NCBI RefSeq assembly: GCF_003864975.1
Contig: NZ_BHGL01000007.1
Location: forward strand, 62,001 to 126,000
Length of the DNA stretch: 64,000 nucleotides
Direction of reading: 5' to 3'
DNA from: Sulfuriferula thiophila
GTDB taxonomy: Bacteria; Pseudomonadota; Gammaproteobacteria; Burkholderiales; Sulfuriferulaceae
Position 1 is the first letter of the stretch; each line of letters begins with the position of its first letter. The notes below the pieces were generated by a model, which was given only the letters and a program-made list of their open reading frames with translations, ran no database searches and was not told where the DNA came from. Positions 61,572-64,000 of the stretch are shown here, one piece after another. Made by a program: the position numbers and the translations under genes.

Positions 61572-62036
61572 TCATTTCTGCACGTACCCTTCTATACCCG
61601 TTACTTTCTTGTTTTTTCTGTCACCAAAGACAAAAACCCCAGAAAAGATTTTTTTTATAATCAAAATAACCGTCACCAAACATCCGAACACCATAATCCA
61701 TCCTAACGCATGAATGTAACTGGGTACTTGACTATCCGGGTTTGCCATAATGCCGCCAATGATTAGCAGCACAAAAAAACCAACAAATTCTTCAATTGTC
61801 TTTTTAAAAGATTTTTGCGCAGTCTCAAACTCTTTTTTTTGCTTGGTCACTTCAGCATCAAGCCGCTCCAGTTCAGCAACGCTCATATTGGCGATGATTC
61901 GCTCTTTCCTTTGCCTGACCTCCCTAGCTTTTTGCTGTAAAAATGCCTGGTCTTCCTGGCTGCGATAGTGGTGATAAAGCGCTCCTGCCTCATCGTCGCC
62001 ATTGCCCACCCCCTCTAGAAAAGCATTTTGGTCCAT
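61572..62036 (-). CDS. Coiled-coil membrane protein of unknown function
   Basis: A 154-residue protein with a long charged helix (about 30-80, rich in Lys, Glu, Gln and Arg) followed by two hydrophobic segments (about 86-100 and 112-130), then a basic tail. The layout, a cytoplasmic coiled coil and a membrane hairpin, is seen in small element-encoded proteins. No family is recognised. The adjacent 175 bases towards the lipoprotein contain no gene. Confidence 0.65.
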   Translation of the reverse strand: MDQNAFLEGVGNGDDEAGALYHHYRSQEDQAFLQQKAREVRQRKERIIANMSVAELERLDAEVTKQKKEFETAQKSFKKTIEEFVGFFVLLIIGGIMANPDSQVPSYIHALGWIMVFGCLVTVILIIKKIFSGVFVFGDRKNKKVTGIEGYVQK

Positions 62037-62204
62037 TTTTCAACTCCTAAAAATATCAACATACGCAACGTTAAAACATTTTCACTTGCTGGTTATCGCG
62101 ATGTCAATCCCTTTCATACAGCCCAAAATTTCGCATCTGTTACATATACATTAACCAAAGTTTTTGGTTGTCATTATCAAACTTCACCCGAAAGGAGAAT
62201 CATC

Positions 62205-62453
62205 ATGAGCGTTAATGTACTTATCAAAAAACGTGACCAGCTAAATCAAAAAATTGCCGAATTCCAGAAATCAGAAAAACGCAAAATCACCGTCGCCGAC
62301 ATTGCACAAAAGGCAGGAATTCTAAACCTGCCAGATGAGCTTCTGAAAGTAGCATTTCAACAAATTGCGCTATCTCACAAAAACGGTGAATTTGAGATTG
62401 TCACTCAATCACAAAACCTCAATTCTGAAATATCCCAAGGTGATCAATCATGA
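62205..62453 (+). CDS. Small transfer-region protein, possible relaxosome accessory
   Basis: An 82-residue protein starting VLIKKRDQLNQKIAEFQ with a long helix and a basic stretch (KSEKRKITVADIAQKAG). The pattern recalls the TraC/MobC-like accessory proteins of mobilizable plasmids, but the similarity is weak. AAAGGAGAATCATC precedes the ATG. It overlaps the next gene by four bases (ATGA). Confidence 0.6.
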   Translation: MSVNVLIKKRDQLNQKIAEFQKSEKRKITVADIAQKAGILNLPDELLKVAFQQIALSHKNGEFEIVTQSQNLNSEISQGDQS

Positions 62454-62827
62454 TTAAAGTTGATCACGTACATAACTTAAAACTGAACATTAAAATTTTA
62501 GCCTGGCTGATTTTTATCGGATATTGCGCAGGTACATTTATTGGTTTTAAGATCGAAGCCTATAAGCATAATTTCAACTTTGACCTGTTCTCTGCATCGT
62601 TGTTTTTTTATTTGCCAGTGGATGCGAATTTGACTTATTGGCTTGCGCAACATTTACCAGATTCAATACATGCTGCATTGGTAAATTTCAATCTTCACCT
62701 AATCGCGGATTATCAATTTGAGCATCAGCTCATATTCATAATTTACCCACTCGTGACTATCATCATTTTTACGTTTGCGTTTTTAACAGCATCGAGAAAT
62801 AGAGCAGCCAGCAACATCAAAACCTAA
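62450..62827 (+). CDS. Small membrane protein of the transfer region
   Basis: A 125-residue protein with two predicted transmembrane segments (about 14-34 and 92-114) separated by a loop of about 55 residues (FDLFSASLFFYLPVDANLTY). No family is recognised. Coupled to the gene upstream and placed before the inverted-repeat region. Confidence 0.6.
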   Translation: MIKVDHVHNLKLNIKILAWLIFIGYCAGTFIGFKIEAYKHNFNFDLFSASLFFYLPVDANLTYWLAQHLPDSIHAALVNFNLHLIADYQFEHQLIFIIYPLVTIIIFTFAFLTASRNRAASNIKT

Positions 62828-62854
62828 ATCAGGTCGTTCCGTTTCACTACACTT

Positions 62855-63035
62855 TCCCGCTTCCCTAAAAACCATAGGGAAGCAGGCACACATTACGCAT
62901 GTGTATGCAAACCAATCAAACCCGCGCCAGCCCTGAACCGTAACCCGTCCGCACCCATAGCGTAAAACCGTCCGCACAACCAACAAAACTCAGCCCGTAA
63001 GTCCGATTTTACATTAGTCCGCTGGCGCGGACAAA
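62855..63035. other. Candidate oriT: cluster of inverted repeats
   Basis: Three hairpins stand in 180 bases without a gene: GCTTCCCT/AGGGAAGC (62859-62866 and 62876-62883, nine-base loop), ACACAT/ATGTGT (62888-62893 and 62899-62904, five-base loop), and GTCCGC/GCGGAC (63017-63022 and 63027-63032, four-base loop). CCGTCCGCAC also occurs twice near 62946-62979. None is followed by a T-run, so they are not terminators. Their place just before a ribbon-helix-helix-like protein and a coupling protein fits a transfer origin. The nick site is not identified. Confidence 0.5.
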
Positions 63036-63125
63036 GCCATACCAAACAATCGCCAAATTTCGCACCCCATCCATATAGGTTATCTGGTTAATTTTGACCA
63101 GTTTTCAAAATATGGAGGTTTAGAA

Positions 63126-63461
63126 ATGAGTGAAAGACTATCAATCCGATTGCAAAAAGACGAGCTAGACCAGCTCAAGAATTTGGCAAATTCAAGCGGG
63201 TTACCACTATCAACATTTACAAAAATGATGCTGGTTTCGTCATTGCAAAATCAAAAAAATGATGAGAATTTTGCTATGCAAATGATCATAAATCGAGAGC
63301 TTTTCAGGCTGGCCGCAACGAGTATTCACATGCTTTATAAACTTTCGCCAGCAGATAAACGCGCAGAGATTTTAGACAAAGCGAAGCAAGATGCCATGAA
63401 TCAGGCATCAACTTTCTTTGATGGTGACCGCACAGAAAACCAATCAGAAATCAGCGAATAG
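63126..63461 (+). CDS. Ribbon-helix-helix-like DNA-binding protein
   Basis: A 111-residue protein whose start (SERLSIRLQKDELDQLKNLANSSGLPLSTFTKMML, key part SIRLQKDELDQLKNLA) has the strand-helix-helix pattern of MobC/TraY-like proteins. The rest is helical. TGGAGG precedes the ATG. Such proteins bind oriT and help load the relaxase. A relaxase gene has not been seen in the window. Confidence 0.7.
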   Translation: MSERLSIRLQKDELDQLKNLANSSGLPLSTFTKMMLVSSLQNQKNDENFAMQMIINRELFRLAATSIHMLYKLSPADKRAEILDKAKQDAMNQASTFFDGDRTENQSEISE

Positions 63462-63496
63462 CTAATCAAATTTTGCATAATCAAGGAGCAAATAAA

Positions 63497-64000
63497 ATGT
63501 TTGAATCCATCTACACAATAATTTTTGTCATTGCTGTTTTGTCATTAATCGCCGCACGGATTTATATCTATTCGGCAGATAATATGAAATTCAAATTATT
63601 CATTATCCCGACAGTTGCAAGTCTGGTTTTCAGCATTAACCCGGCAAACCACGATGCATTTTTTAGCAGCTGGCTTGGTTACTTTGCAGCCGTATTTATC
63701 ATCATGAGCGTTTGGGAATTCGCCATAAAAGAGCATATTGCAAGTTGGCTGGATGCCGCGGATAGCGATCCCAATCATGTGCGTGGTTCGTCAATCTCCA
63801 GTCATAGCAAAGTGATAAAACAAATGCGCAAAGCGGGTGTGACGGCGGATTTAAGTCTCGCTGGCGTGCCAGTCCCAGACAATCTGGAACCCTATCATTT
63901 CCTGTTCGCAGGAGCGACAGGTACGGGTAAATCAGTTGCTTTCATAGAAATGCTGGACAAAATCAAAGCGCGATCCAATCCAACAGAAAAAGTGATTTGT
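63497..64000 (+). CDS. Type IV coupling protein (TraD/VirD4-like), 5' part
   Basis: The visible 168 residues show N-terminal hydrophobic helices (about 4-24 and 33-48, with more near 60-74) and the start of the ATPase domain with Walker A GATGTGKS at 139-146. AAGGAG precedes the ATG at 63497. The protein links the relaxosome to the secretion channel in conjugation. The gene continues beyond 64000, so its full type (TraD, TraG or MobB-like) cannot be fixed here. Confidence 0.8.
   Translation, partial: MFESIYTIIFVIAVLSLIAARIYIYSADNMKFKLFIIPTVASLVFSINPANHDAFFSSWLGYFAAVFIIMSVWEFAIKEHIASWLDAADSDPNHVRGSSISSHSKVIKQMRKAGVTADLSLAGVPVPDNLEPYHFLFAGATGTGKSVAFIEMLDKIKARSNPTEKVIC

Noticed and set aside
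61423-61713. Plus-strand frame of 96 codons near the lipoprotein and coiled-coil genes
   Set aside because: No ribosome-binding site and overlap with the minus-strand coiled-coil gene, which has a sensible domain layout.
62859-62883. Rho-independent terminator after the small membrane gene
   Set aside because: The hairpin is strong enough but no T-run follows on either strand, so it was grouped with the candidate oriT.
1-64000. CRISPR array
   Set aside because: No series of regularly spaced identical repeats was found; the only tandem repeats are the short in-frame ones at 53532-53635.

Overview
The window reads as a chromosomal segment of a betaproteobacterium that carries part of a mobilizable or conjugative element at its right end. 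Gene order (tpiA-secG-tRNA-Leu-nuoABCDEFGHIJK), separate nuoC and nuoD, carA-carB-greA, and the sensor, c-di-GMP and sulfur-transfer genes suggest a Nitrosomonadales-like (Gallionella/Sulfuricella-type) lineage. That placement is inferred from gene order and protein style, not from a database search.

Left part (1-33 kb, conserved core). A complete nuoA-K run for respiratory complex I lies on the minus strand behind a tRNA-Leu(GAG), secG and tpiA. The plus-strand pstSCAB phosphate transporter follows, with a good Pho-box promoter and a hairpin between pstS and pstC. Next come glmM-folP-ftsH and rlmE, divergent from yhbY, then carA-carB-greA-DUF4149, dnaE, trhO, def, kup and pgsA. Many genes overlap by 1-4 bases, and several hairpins look like terminators or attenuators.

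Middle part (33-46.6 kb, signalling and accessory chromosome). A CHASE-PAS hybrid histidine kinase is followed by an Hpt-REC-REC-GGDEF protein and a three-domain sulfur-transfer flavoprotein (disulfide reductase + rhodanese + TusA). An HD-GYP/GAF protein points the other way. After an eRF1-like small protein and an alpha/beta hydrolase comes a compact three-gene unit: a short PstS-like periplasmic protein, a membrane PAS-GGDEF cyclase and a porin-like protein. This neighbourhood has two GGDEF domains and one HD-GYP domain, so c-di-GMP turnover is its theme.

46.8-51.6 kb is a tight five-gene minus-strand operon: radical SAM protein, acpS, nagZ, family-5-type uracil-DNA glycosylase and uvrC.

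Right part (about 51.64 kb to the end) is more AT-rich and accessory. It holds an AlpA-type regulator, a helix-turn-helix replication-type protein, a serine recombinase, and a defence cluster: a fused two-domain adenine methyltransferase, a 67-residue protein, an AlwI-family restriction endonuclease and an OLD-family ATPase/nuclease. A 31-codon remnant of a tyrosine integrase lies just behind the OLD gene. Small lipoprotein and membrane genes follow, then an inverted-repeat region that looks like a transfer origin, a ribbon-helix-helix-like protein, and the 5' part of a TraD/VirD4-type coupling protein that runs off the window. The right end of the element and any intact integrase or relaxase are not in view.
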